From: Buttiauxella agrestis ATCC 33320
GTDB taxonomy: Bacteria > Pseudomonadota > Gammaproteobacteria > Enterobacterales > Enterobacteriaceae
Direction of reading: 5' to 3'
Assembly (NCBI GenBank): GCA_024169445.1
Contig: JALKFA010000001.1
Coordinates: 4,526,001-4,590,000, forward strand
Length of the DNA: 64,000 bases
The position numbers and the translations under genes are program-made. Under the pieces are notes generated by a model that made no database searches, was not told the DNA's origin, and saw only the letters and a list, made by a program, of their open reading frames with translations. Positions 20,696 through 29,268 of the stretch are shown piece after piece. The first letter of the stretch is position 1. Each line of letters begins with the position of its first letter.

Positions 20696-23444
20696 TATCG
20701 ACCTTATCCGTGAGGTTACCCATGCCTCTGCCAGTAAGTGGCCTTCCATACTGGCTGGCCTGAGTATCGACGTTCCCGACTCACCGCGCCGCCATGCTGC
20801 TTGCCCTGCATGTGGTGGTACTGACCGCTTTCGTTTCGATGATAACGGACGCGGTAGCTTTATCTGCAACCAGTGCGGGGCCGGTGATGGCTTAGACCTC
20901 ATTCAGAACGTGAACCGCTGTAACGCCACCGATGCCGCCCGGATGGTGGCCGATGTGCTGGCTATTGATTACCGGGCAGCAGAACCGGACGAGGCAGCAG
21001 CCAGCCAGAGACGGGAGCAACTGCAGGCAGAACAGCAACAACGGGAGCTGGAGCGCCAGCACAGAACCGAAGCCGACACCCGGGAGCGACGGAAAGCCTT
21101 TCTGGCGGGATACCAGATGCTGGTTAAGCAGGCTGTACCGGGGGCAAGTGAATACCTGGCCGCCAAAGGGCTATCGGGCTTCACCTTTCCTGTGCTAGCT
21201 GATGGTTTATTGCTGCTGGCGCTGGTGGATGAGTCCGGCACCGTGACCGCCGCACAGACCATTACCCCACGGGGAGAAAAACGCCTGCTGACCGGTTCAG
21301 CGAAAAGAGGTGCATATCACGCCATCAATACACCAGAATCACCGCAGGCCGTGATTATTGCCGAAGGGCTGGCAACATCCTTATCCATTCACCTGATGCG
21401 CCCTGACGCGCTGGCAGTGTGTGCCATTGATGCCGGTAACCTGCTGCCTGTAGCGGAAGTGATGCGCCGGAAACACCCACAGGCACAACTCATCATTGCC
21501 GCTGATAATGACCGGCTGGATGACAAGCCCAACACCGGGACAGATAAAGCAGAAAAAGCCGCCCTGTCTGTGGCTGGCTGGGTATCAGTACCACCGACAG
21601 AATATAAAGCCGACTGGAACGACTACCACCAGCAGCACGACACAGAAAGCGCCACAACCGCATTTAACGATTCGATGTACCAGCCAGGGGGGAAAGCAGT
21701 GAAACCACAATTACAGACTATTGAGGGCGGCAAGGTGAGCCAGTCAGAGCAAGACCCGCTGAAACCCCGCATTGAGAGCCGGAAAGATGGTGTTTTCTGG
21801 GTTACACCAAAGGTGGACAAAGAAAGCGGCGATATCATTAACAATGAAAGCTGGCTGGCCTCACCAATGGACGTTATCGGTACCGGGCGCGACGACAAGG
21901 ATCAGTACCTGATTATCCGCTGGCTGGCCTTTGGTTCTGACTCACTGACCACTGCTGCTATCCCCCTGGCTGATATCGGTGAGCGTGAAGGCTGGCGTAC
22001 ACTGAAAGCAGGCGGGGTTAACGTCACCACTAAAAACAGCTTACGGGCGATTCTGGCCGACTGGCTACAACGTAGCGGCTCGCGTGAATTGTGGCGTGTT
22101 GCTCACGCTACGGGCTGGCAGTGCGGAGCATACATCATGCCGGACGGGGAAATAATCGGTACGCCTCAAAGCCCGGTGCTGTTCAACGGCCGAAGTTCAG
22201 CCGCTGCCGGGTATGCAGTGACGGGAACAGCCGAAAGCTGGCGTAATAACGTTGCTCGTCTGGCCTTCGGTAACTACTCCATGATGACCGGGATCGGAGC
22301 GGCACTGGCGGCGCCATTAATCGGGCTGGTGGGCGCTGATGGGTTCGGCATTCACTTCTATGAACAATCGAGTGCAGGCAAGACCAGCACCGCTAATGTG
22401 GCCAGCAGCTTATACGGCAACCCGGATTTACTCCGTCTGACGTGGTACGGCACGGCGCTGGGACTGGCGAACGAAGCCGCGGCCCACAATGACGGGCTGA
22501 TGCCACTGGATGAAGTCGGACAGGGGGCTGACCCGGTAAGCGTGTCGCAGTCTGCTTATGCGCTGTTTAACGGCGTGGGAAAATTGCAGGGGGCAAAGGA
22601 AGGCGGCAACCGAGATTTAAAGCGCTGGCGCACGGTGGCGATCAGCACCGGGGAAATGGACTTAGAAACGTTCATTGCCACAGCCGGACGCAAGACGAAA
22701 GCCGGACAGCTAGTGCGCCTGCTCAACATCCCCCTGAGTAAGGCGGTACGCTTCCATGACCACCAAAATGGTAAACAGCACGCCGACGCGCTGAAAGACG
22801 GATACCACCACCACCACGGCACAGCCGGGCGGGAGTGGATTAAGTGGCTGGTAGGCCACCAGCCGCAGGCGGTTGATACCGTGCGTGAGTGTGAAGCACG
22901 CTGGCGAAGCCTAATTCCTGCTGACTATGGCGAACAGGTTCACCGTGTGGCCGCACGTTTTGCCATTCTGGAGGCTGCTTTGCTGCTGGGTGAAGTTGTC
23001 ACCGGGTGGGATGCTCAGACCTGTCGTGATGCGATACAGCACAGCTACAACGCCTGGCTACGCGAGTTCGGCACAGGCAACAAAGAGCACCAGCAGATTA
23101 TTGAGCAGACGGAGGCGTTTTTGAATGCGTATGGCCTGAGCCGCTACGCACCGTTGGGTTATGACCCCCGTGATTTACCCATCCATGATTTAGCCGGGTA
23201 CAGGAAGAAGGGGAACCACGACAGCGACCCGATAATTTTCTACACCTTTCCGGCGACCTTCGAGCAAGAGATCGCGCGGGGATTCAATGCCAAACAGTTT
23301 GCCGAAGTGCTTAAACGCGTCGGAATGCTCACCCCGCCGACCAGCGGCAGAGGTTATCAGGGACGCGTGCGCGAGGATGGCAGGCAAATCCGTGTTTATG
23401 TGCTCAACTTCATGGCAGAGGAAAGCAGCCAGCCAGAGGAGTGA
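20688..23444 (+). CDS. P4 alpha-type primase-helicase
   Basis: 918-residue replication protein. A zinc-binding primase domain has C39, C42, C60 and C63 (CPACGG ... ICNQCG), followed by a charged linker and a Toprim domain (VIIAEGLATS near 225, then AADNDR). The C-terminal part is a DUF927-type SF3-like helicase with Walker A SSAGKTS near 562 and Walker B-like LMPLDEVGQ near 605. P4 alpha combines primase, helicase and origin binding. This protein is longer than P4 alpha (777). It is followed directly by an iteron array it may bind. Confidence 0.92.
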   Translation: MRNIDLIREVTHASASKWPSILAGLSIDVPDSPRRHAACPACGGTDRFRFDDNGRGSFICNQCGAGDGLDLIQNVNRCNATDAARMVADVLAIDYRAAEPDEAAASQRREQLQAEQQQRELERQHRTEADTRERRKAFLAGYQMLVKQAVPGASEYLAAKGLSGFTFPVLADGLLLLALVDESGTVTAAQTITPRGEKRLLTGSAKRGAYHAINTPESPQAVIIAEGLATSLSIHLMRPDALAVCAIDAGNLLPVAEVMRRKHPQAQLIIAADNDRLDDKPNTGTDKAEKAALSVAGWVSVPPTEYKADWNDYHQQHDTESATTAFNDSMYQPGGKAVKPQLQTIEGGKVSQSEQDPLKPRIESRKDGVFWVTPKVDKESGDIINNESWLASPMDVIGTGRDDKDQYLIIRWLAFGSDSLTTAAIPLADIGEREGWRTLKAGGVNVTTKNSLRAILADWLQRSGSRELWRVAHATGWQCGAYIMPDGEIIGTPQSPVLFNGRSSAAAGYAVTGTAESWRNNVARLAFGNYSMMTGIGAALAAPLIGLVGADGFGIHFYEQSSAGKTSTANVASSLYGNPDLLRLTWYGTALGLANEAAAHNDGLMPLDEVGQGADPVSVSQSAYALFNGVGKLQGAKEGGNRDLKRWRTVAISTGEMDLETFIATAGRKTKAGQLVRLLNIPLSKAVRFHDHQNGKQHADALKDGYHHHHGTAGREWIKWLVGHQPQAVDTVRECEARWRSLIPADYGEQVHRVAARFAILEAALLLGEVVTGWDAQTCRDAIQHSYNAWLREFGTGNKEHQQIIEQTEAFLNAYGLSRYAPLGYDPRDLPIHDLAGYRKKGNHDSDPIIFYTFPATFEQEIARGFNAKQFAEVLKRVGMLTPPTSGRGYQGRVREDGRQIRVYVLNFMAEESSQPEE

Positions 23445-23470
23445 TCTCTTTTCACATACGTAGTTTTGGT

Positions 23471-23729
23471 GTTGTCTCAGTTGTCTTTGTTGTCTCATTT
23501 TTTAAGCTCAATTGATTTATAAAGTTTTTATTCCTTTTCCTGAGACAACCCCGAGACAACATTAGCCCTTTTTGAGACAACACAGCCGGGGAGTGCTTTT
23601 TACTCTGGCTGGCAGTGAGACAACATTCACCCTGCGTGAGACAACACAAAACCATCAATGTTGTCTCAGCAAAAGCCAGACGTGGCGCGGCCTATAGCTC
23701 CGTGAGACAACAAAGACAACTGAGACAAC
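23471..23729. repeat. Iteron array, probable replication origin
   Basis: Ten copies of TGAGACAAC (one as CGAGACAAC), in either orientation, plus two AAAGACAAC variants in 259 bp. The outer blocks (23471-23497 and 23703-23729) are triplets that are perfect 27-bp inverted repeats of each other. Single copies lie at 23541, 23552, 23573, 23616, 23637 and 23660. An AT-rich stretch follows the left block. The location downstream of the alpha gene matches P4 crr. Origin function is inferred. Confidence 0.8.
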
Positions 23730-23815
23730 AGCATTTCTGCTTACTATGAAAAAATCGGCTGGGTCCCACATTAAGAAATCACCATTAGCAAAACTAATAA
23801 TCCTATGAGGTAAAA

Positions 23816-23911
23816 ATGACAGCACAGATTTCAGCATACAGGCGGCTGGTGGCTGATCCCTGGCTCGTAACACCATCAGCAACAATAATCAGACTCACTC
23901 GCACGTCGTAG
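23816..23911 (+). pseudogene. Remnant of a phage/ICE-type single-strand DNA-binding protein
   Basis: 31-codon ORF starting MTAQISAYRRLVADP, the N-terminus typical of SSB proteins carried by integrative elements. After ADP the sequence no longer fits the family and a TAG follows. The position beside the iterons suits a former replication gene. The identification rests on a short match from memory. Confidence 0.5.
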
Positions 23912-23917
23912 CAAAAA

Positions 23918-24142
23918 CTACACCTTCCTCTTCGGCCTCTTCGAAAATGCGATTTCGTGCTGTCGGGCGACACCAGCTTTTCGCATATCGTTGTAGCCGA
24001 TGTTCACTGCCTTGCTGACGCGGGAATTACCGCCGGTATTGAGCTCCAGCAGGGCCAGCGCCTTTCTGAGCTGCGGTGTCGTCCTGATCCTACCCGCCGC
24101 GATAGCAGTCTCTATGTCCTCAATCGTTTTGTATTTGCTCAA
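23918..24142 (-). CDS. Small basic island protein, 74 aa
   Basis: Unrecognised. TTG start (MSKYKTIEDIETA) with a good AAGGAG RBS. Two helices are likely, and the basic tail ends KRPKRKV. It is encoded opposite to the replication genes and in the same direction as parA. It could bind DNA or assist ParA, but no family match is claimed. Confidence 0.6.
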   Translation of the reverse strand: MSKYKTIEDIETAIAAGRIRTTPQLRKALALLELNTGGNSRVSKAVNIGYNDMRKAGVARQHEIAFSKRPKRKV

Positions 24143-24519
24143 TTTTCGCTCCTTCGCTATAGCATGTCTGTTTCGCTTTAAGGGGTAGAGCCGTCACCAT
24201 ATGAAGTATCAAGAATGCGGTGTGTTACTATTTTCTCTGCTGGCGAGTTTTTGCAGGGATCCTCATTTAGACCACTGAACCTTTGGGGGATCGTGTACTT
24301 GGGCTTGTTAGGTCTATTTATACCAGTGATACTAAGCTTTAACAGGTATCCGTTTTTCTTTAATTAAACGAGATGCCCCATTTGGATTCAGTGCTCATAC
24401 ACGGAAGAAGTGCTGGTTGTGAGGTCCCCTGACGTCATACTGATGTCATTAATGTTCGTAACCTGAAGCCGCTGGTAGAGTTTGTTGAACATAACAGAGT
24501 GGTTTATCTGAGGTATGGA
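24143..24519. other. Intergenic stretch before the DUF2442 gene
   Basis: No convincing gene. From 24433 the frame of the next gene is open and reads DVINVRNLKPLVEFVEHN, which looks protein-like but has no start codon. It may be the decayed end of a partner gene. Confidence 0.4.
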
Positions 24520-24756
24520 ATGAATATTTCTCCTAAATCTGTGCGGTTTGATGGCTACAATATGTGGGTGACATTAAGCGATGCCCGCACGCTGGGCGTG
24601 CCGTTGGCATGGTTCCCCAGGCTGATGCATGCCAGCCCGGAGCAGCGTGCCGAATTTAAGTTAAGCGCCTGGGGAATTCACTGGGATAATCTGAACGAAG
24701 ATATTTCCGTGGATGGTCTCATTGCCGGGGGCGGTGACGTGACGAAACATAGATAA
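24520..24756 (+). CDS. DUF2442 family protein
   Basis: 78 residues, starting MNISPKSVRFDGYNMWVTLS. The pattern LSDARTLGVPLAWFPRL ... WGIHWDNLNEDISVDGL is the DUF2442 signature. Genes of this family often pair with DUF4160 proteins in small two-gene units resembling toxin-antitoxin loci. No DUF4160 partner is visible here, so it may be an orphan. Confidence 0.82.
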   Translation: MNISPKSVRFDGYNMWVTLSDARTLGVPLAWFPRLMHASPEQRAEFKLSAWGIHWDNLNEDISVDGLIAGGGDVTKHR

Positions 24757-24828
24757 CCCCAATGCAGACAGACGTTCTCTGTCCTCATAACGAGTTTCGT
24801 TAAATGTGTTTCATCAGCTTAATAATCT

Positions 24829-25755
24829 TTATTTCGCATCCTGTTTATCTTCTCCCAGTACCTTCCGAGTAGCCTGCATCACTGCTTGCCGCATAAAGGC
24901 CTGCATACTGCAATACCGCGCTTTAGCCGCCCGATATACCATGTCATGTTCATAATCGTTAAAGAGGTACTGTGTGCGGCGATTTCGCGGTGCTTCCGGG
25001 TCTAATATCTGCTCCAGCTGCCGTTGCATTTTGGTGGCTTCAGCGCTGGATACAAATTCATTGATGTCTGCCGTGGTTTCGCCGGGATAGTGTTTAGGGA
25101 AGGTCATAATCTCCCGAAGGATTGCTTCGATTTCTGCAGTGGCGAGTTGCTTATCCCTGAGTTGGCTGGGGCTACGGTGTACTTCCATCACGCCACGACC
25201 CGAGTTCAGGGCATCGTGGTAAATGTTGCGTTCGTACATGACTGCGTTCAGCACCATGAACTCGTCGTAATCGGCGAGGATCGCACGTGCGTGTGATAAA
25301 TCACGTGATTTGGCAATGGCACTGGCGCGCGTAATGAGCAAGTACATACGCAAGGAGGGGTTAAGCTGCTGTGCCTCAGTCAACACTGGTTTCAGTTTTA
25401 CTATGTTATCCACGTCAGCCTGAGATGGCGGCACCGGCAAAATGGCAATATGGGCGACCGCCAGGCTGCTACGGAATTCTCGGGAGTCCTTACCGGCCGG
25501 ATCAACAATCACATACTTAAATTTCCTGTCCAGCTTAAGCAAAACCTCGTTCAGGTCACCCAACTGCTCAATGAAGGTGACCTTCGGCAAATCCGTTTCG
25601 GCACGGCCTTCTACCCAGTGCAGGGTGGTTCTACTGTGGTTATCCCCTGCTACCAGACAGACTTGACCTGTTTTATTCGCCAGCGCAGCGGCTAAGTTGG
25701 TGGCTATGGTGGATTTGCTCACACTACCTTTCGAATTTCCTACGACTATTATCAT
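24829..25755 (-). CDS. parA: ParA-family ATPase with altered P-loop
   Basis: 308 residues. Residues 1-210 form a ParA/MinD fold: P-loop GNSKGSVSKST near residues 6-16, Walker B-like KYVIVDPAGKD near 80-90, and the AILPVPPSQADV strand. The deviant Walker A of ParA is normally KGGVGK[TS]. Here two glycines are serine. A C-terminal extension (about 240-308) ends in a ribbon-helix-helix-like segment (CSMQAFMRQAVMQATRKVL). No ParB gene is recognisable. The role could be partition of an excised circular form. Confidence 0.85.
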   Translation of the reverse strand: MIIVVGNSKGSVSKSTIATNLAAALANKTGQVCLVAGDNHSRTTLHWVEGRAETDLPKVTFIEQLGDLNEVLLKLDRKFKYVIVDPAGKDSREFRSSLAVAHIAILPVPPSQADVDNIVKLKPVLTEAQQLNPSLRMYLLITRASAIAKSRDLSHARAILADYDEFMVLNAVMYERNIYHDALNSGRGVMEVHRSPSQLRDKQLATAEIEAILREIMTFPKHYPGETTADINEFVSSAEATKMQRQLEQILDPEAPRNRRTQYLFNDYEHDMVYRAAKARYCSMQAFMRQAVMQATRKVLGEDKQDAK

Positions 25756-25997
25756 GTTGCAACCTGTGTGCTGTTATTATGGAATGTAAGTATTAGCTCA
25801 TTATTGAAATATTAACCAAGCATGTTTGCACTCGTAAAAATATAAACGTGTGGAGGGAGTGCAACTAAATGGAGCGGAAGTGGAAGAAGTGCAGAATCAG
25901 ATACAAATACCTAAGGCTGAATCCATAAAAGCACACATCATTATTCACTAAAGGGTATTATTCGGATTTATGATGAGTGATTTTCAGCCGGATTGCA
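25756..25997. other. Region upstream of parA with inverted repeat and tiny ORF
   Basis: It contains TTGCACTC at 25826-25833 and its inverse GAGTGCAA at 25857-25864, a possible parS-like or operator element. A 19-codon very basic ORF (25869-25928, starting MERKWKKCRIRYK) follows GGAGGG. Both are weak. Confidence 0.3.
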
Positions 25998-26049
25998 TTT
26001 CGACACAATGTCAGAAGAACTCTAGGGGAATATAGACAAAATGTCGGAT
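25998..26049. promoter_or_regulatory. Operator pair, copy 1
   Basis: Two imperfect palindromes related to TTTCGACATAATGTCGAAA at 25998-26016 and 26031-26049. Their centres are 33 bp apart and separated by a conserved ACTCTAGGG. A second pair with the same geometry lies at 26356-26407. Confidence 0.6.
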
Positions 26050-26094
26050 CGCCACCTTAAAAAAGCACTGACCATTACCTACCAGAGGATGACC

Positions 26095-26253
26095 ATGAGT
26101 GATAACAGCAACGATAACAAGGAAATCCAGAAGGTTAGTCATGGCGATATGGCAGGTTGCTATCAGTATGCGTCGCTCAGGGGGGATCAGCCAGGTAAAG
26201 ACAGTCATTACAACCAAATATCACTAATTGGTGCTCCATTTCGCATTCTTTAG
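26095..26253 (+). CDS. Small island ORF, 52 aa
   Basis: Unrecognised hydrophilic protein starting MSDNSNDNKEIQKV. The ATG at 26095 has AGAGG upstream. A longer frame from ATG 26041 would start inside the operator pair. It follows operator copy 1. The corresponding place after copy 2 has no ORF. Confidence 0.4.
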   Translation: MSDNSNDNKEIQKVSHGDMAGCYQYASLRGDQPGKDSHYNQISLIGAPFRIL

Positions 26254-26607
26254 TAGTTAATCTCATGGGGACAACACCACAACTGATTGTAAGGAGTCTT
26301 ATGAAATGGGACTGAATATACTTCTTGATGTGGTGATTTGGGATAGCAGATTAACTTTCGACATAATATCGAAAAAACTCTAGGGAAATTTCGACATTAT
26401 GTCGAAATGACGCCTACAAAAAAGACTGACTATTATTGACCAACGAAGGACGTGGTAAATGTAAAACACAGGAATAGCAGACTCTGTAGACATAAATGTA
26501 TACCCTTCATACACAGTGCAGGATAATTGTGCTGTTAAATAAGCCACTACACCGCATTGTAAAACCATTCCTGGCGCAAGAGTGCCTCATAAAAATGAGG
26601 ACAACAT
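26254..26607. other. Intergenic region upstream of the virion-like gene
   Basis: About 350 bp without a credible gene. It carries operator pair copy 2 and duplicated flanking sequence similar to that after copy 1. It should hold the promoter of the downstream operon. Confidence 0.5.
26356..26407. promoter_or_regulatory. Operator pair, copy 2
   Basis: Near-perfect palindromes at 26356-26374 and 26389-26407 (both TTTCGACAT-type, rotation axes 33 bp apart) flanking ACTCTAGGG. It lies about 200 bp upstream of the virion-like gene and probably controls it. The regulator is unknown. Confidence 0.65.
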
Positions 26608-27642
26608 ATGTACGAAGCAACACTGTTAGCCATTCTGGTTTCGGCGCTGGTATGGAGGTTTATGCCGCCGCTTACCGCGCCAATACTGATTACGCCGGAA
26701 GGATTCACCATGCCGGAGCCGGAAGACGAGCCCAAAGAATGGGAAGCGTCTGTGTGCTTCAAAAAAGGAGGGGTAGACGCACCAGATCCTGACCCCGGCA
26801 TTACTGATGCCGCCAACATGCTCGGGCAGATCGGCCAGGAAGCCATGGACTTCTACAAAATGGCCTATCAGGAAGGCACAGCACGTCAGGATGCTATCGA
26901 TGAAGCGGCAAAAGTCGTCGTCGGCGACATGATGGATATGTCTGAATCGGCCAAACAGCGCAGTGAGCAGCTATGGAGCCAGTACGTAAACAAGTACATG
27001 CCGGTGTCGGATAAGCTAATTTCTGATGCGATGAGCTGGGACAGTGCTGCAAATCAGGCTGCAGCTGCAGCGCAGGCTAAAGCCGATGTTACGACGGCCA
27101 CCGCACAGCAGCAGTCGGCTACATCCAGACAGCAGCAGGCAATGGGCGTTGATCCTACCAGCGGCCGGTATCAGTCGACGGAGACAATGGCCGATACGCA
27201 GGCAGCGCTCAATGCGGCTAACGCTCAGAACATGGCGCGCACGCAGCAGCAGGAAGAGGCTGTGAAGATGCGTTCTGGTGTGTCACAGCTGGGTATGCAG
27301 GAAGCCGGGCTGGCAGGACAGCAGGCAGGGCAAGCCGCTCAGTTTGGTTCATCGGCCATCGGTACCGCACAGGGCGCGAATCAGAGCTTTTATCAGAACG
27401 TTGGCCTGATGGGTACCGGCTATGGTCTAGGGATGAAAGGTTACGGCGGTATGGGCAACATGTTGCTTAACCAGTACCAGGCTGAGCTCGCGGCCGCACA
27501 AATGGAGAATGCGAGTGATGCAGCTAACACTGCAGGGGCTGCAGCTGGTCTTGGTAAGCTTATCAGTAGCGGGTTAACTTTTTTCTCTTCCGGGGATGAG
27601 AAAACAGACAAAAACCCATGGATGGCGTACTCGGTGCATTAA
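26608..27642 (+). CDS. Podovirus-type internal virion/ejection-like protein
   Basis: 344 residues. A hydrophobic helix lies at about 4-22, then an acidic proline-rich segment and DPDPGITDAANMLGQIG. An alanine/glutamine-rich helical region (about 140-245) includes the motif AMGVDPTSGRYQS. A glycine-rich tail holds MGTGYGLGMKGYGGMGN. This layout (DPxI start, MGxxPxSGR in the middle, glycine-rich end) recalls structural or ejection proteins of temperate podoviruses. It is the only virion-like gene in the island. The match is from memory and function is inferred. Confidence 0.6.
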   Translation: MYEATLLAILVSALVWRFMPPLTAPILITPEGFTMPEPEDEPKEWEASVCFKKGGVDAPDPDPGITDAANMLGQIGQEAMDFYKMAYQEGTARQDAIDEAAKVVVGDMMDMSESAKQRSEQLWSQYVNKYMPVSDKLISDAMSWDSAANQAAAAAQAKADVTTATAQQQSATSRQQQAMGVDPTSGRYQSTETMADTQAALNAANAQNMARTQQQEEAVKMRSGVSQLGMQEAGLAGQQAGQAAQFGSSAIGTAQGANQSFYQNVGLMGTGYGLGMKGYGGMGNMLLNQYQAELAAAQMENASDAANTAGAAAGLGKLISSGLTFFSSGDEKTDKNPWMAYSVH

Positions 27643-27879
27643 GCAGCTGCAGTATTTAATTGTGGTGATTTAACGGTTACACCTGAAAATCAGAAGCCAG
27701 AGTTAAATAAGTTTGTGACGTCGGAAACCCCGGGAAGAGTCGTATCATTAGAGGAAGTTAAATACATTGCTGTCGACCTAATGGCGTCATACAACGTTAA
27801 TTTTTCACTGGATATTATGTCAGTAGAAATCCAGTCAAAGGAAATGAGTACATGGATAATCAAGACCGTAATCTCGTAA
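27643..27879 (+). other. In-frame open extension after the virion-like stop codon
   Basis: After the TAA at 27640-27642 the same frame stays open for 78 codons and looks coding (LTVTPENQKPELNKF, SLEEVKYIAVDLMASYNV). It has no good start codon or RBS of its own. Either an ancestral longer protein gained a stop, or there is readthrough, or a small gene uses GTG 27712. It overlaps the next gene by 28 bp. Confidence 0.4.
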
Positions 27880-28415
27880 AAAAAATGCTTCAGGCAATGC
27901 CGCTGGAAGGCTATGTCCAGAGCAGGGAAGCTCGTGCTGTTGCAGATCAATTAGGGATTGCTCACGCTTTTGTCCATGAAGGCGGGAGACGTAAGAAAAC
28001 ATACAGTGTTACTGCCATTCCTCCATGCTGTGATAGTTGGTACGGGTGGCACTTCAAATTCAATACTCTGCACGAAGCTAACAGTTTTGCGGAAATGGTA
28101 CGCACTGGCGACAGAATTCCCAACGAGTATGACGGATGTGACCTCATTGGATGCATTGGGCCTCGACACAGGATAAGGATTAGCGGGTTATGGTCTGAAA
28201 ATACAGCTCATAACAGCTATTGGGTACTTGTTGCTCCTACGTTCATTGCGTGGTGGGTGATGTTATCTGACTGGATGGGCGAGTGGTGGCCTGTCGGTGG
28301 TTTGCTGCTTATTACGTGGCTGTTGGTCTATTGGGATATGAACCATGGATTACCAAAGTCTACATGGTGGTTGCTTATATGTGGGGCTTTGGCTGGTGGG
28401 TTAGGACAGGCATAA
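27852..28415 (+). CDS. Island membrane protein of unknown function, 187 aa
   Basis: Not recognised. The N-terminal soluble half (about 1-120) includes CCDSWYGWHFKF. The C-terminal half has about three hydrophobic segments rich in tryptophan (VLVAPTFIAWWVMLSDW, VGGLLLITWLLVYW, WWLLICGALAGGLG). It could be an envelope-acting or exclusion protein, but there is no direct evidence. Confidence 0.6.
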   Translation: MDNQDRNLVKKMLQAMPLEGYVQSREARAVADQLGIAHAFVHEGGRRKKTYSVTAIPPCCDSWYGWHFKFNTLHEANSFAEMVRTGDRIPNEYDGCDLIGCIGPRHRIRISGLWSENTAHNSYWVLVAPTFIAWWVMLSDWMGEWWPVGGLLLITWLLVYWDMNHGLPKSTWWLLICGALAGGLGQA

Positions 28416-28497
28416 CCATATTATGCTGGGGGCTTGAAAGCACGTTAACTGAAAACAAGACACCGTAAAAGGACGCAAAAACAGGAAGGAATAAGCA

Positions 28498-29061
28498 ATG
28501 ACACGATATCAGATAAGGCAAATCCTGAAGCGGCTACTTGAGCAGTACCCACCGCCCCAGTTCCGGCAGATGCAGACAAATAGGGAAGTGAAACTATATC
28601 TGGACACTTTGGTTTGTGAAGTGATGGCTTCAATAGAAGATTCACGCCAACGGATTCTGGATAGCCACCTTCCACAACTTCCATTAGAAAGAGCTCAATA
28701 TCTTGGGTATCACTTCAGGGCAGTTGCAAAGGCAGAATTACAAAACGCGATGACAAAAATCCGTGGTCGACCGGCAGCGGCTGAAGCTGTTGAGACGAGC
28801 GAAGAGCAGAAAGATCCGCGGTACTTGGATATTCCACACCCGATGTACATATGTTTTGCGGATGACCATAACCCCAATACTGAAGAGTTCCGCAATTGGA
28901 TGAGAAAGGTATCAGACCAGGATGCAACGAATTGGCTGCTCAGGGAAATAAAAATGTCCTATCGGCCAAAGAAACCAGAAAGACGTTTCATCATTACATC
29001 CTTCATTACCAAGGTACTAAAGCATTCAGTCCTGAAAATACGGGTGATTTTCAGCAATTAG
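28498..29061 (+). CDS. Island protein of unknown function, possible frameshift near C-terminus
   Basis: 187 residues, hydrophilic, with a strong AGGAA RBS. No family recognised. After residue about 150 the codons lose coding character. The -1 frame from the A-run at 28952-28956 reads more like protein for 55 codons, to a TAG at 29124-29126 (KAFSPENTGDFQQLDEM). The native C-terminus is therefore probably in the other frame. Confidence 0.6.
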   Translation: MTRYQIRQILKRLLEQYPPPQFRQMQTNREVKLYLDTLVCEVMASIEDSRQRILDSHLPQLPLERAQYLGYHFRAVAKAELQNAMTKIRGRPAAAEAVETSEEQKDPRYLDIPHPMYICFADDHNPNTEEFRNWMRKVSDQDATNWLLREIKMSYRPKKPERRFIITSFITKVLKHSVLKIRVIFSN

Positions 29062-29268
29062 ATGAGATGTGCAATATAGAGCTATTGGGATTGTATAAGC
29101 TTGGCTGCCAGCAACTCACAGCCTAGCATAGTTCCGAAGTTGGGCATGTTCCTTGTCATGGGTAAAGTGTATCCTGCGTTCAGAATTGGACCGGTAATAT
29201 TGCAGCAAGATTCAAGACCACCAGCGAGGAAATGGACAACGTCCAAAATGGGGATGACTTTTCTTTTT

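Noticed and set aside
23452-23658. Minus-strand ORF with TTKTTETT repeats
   Set aside because: Created by translation of the iteron array.
23471-23729. Possible CRISPR array
   Set aside because: The nonamers are too short, irregularly spaced and in both orientations. No cas genes are nearby.
24201-24278. 25-codon ORF starting MKYQECG upstream of the DUF2442 gene
   Set aside because: Too short, no supporting RBS or family match.
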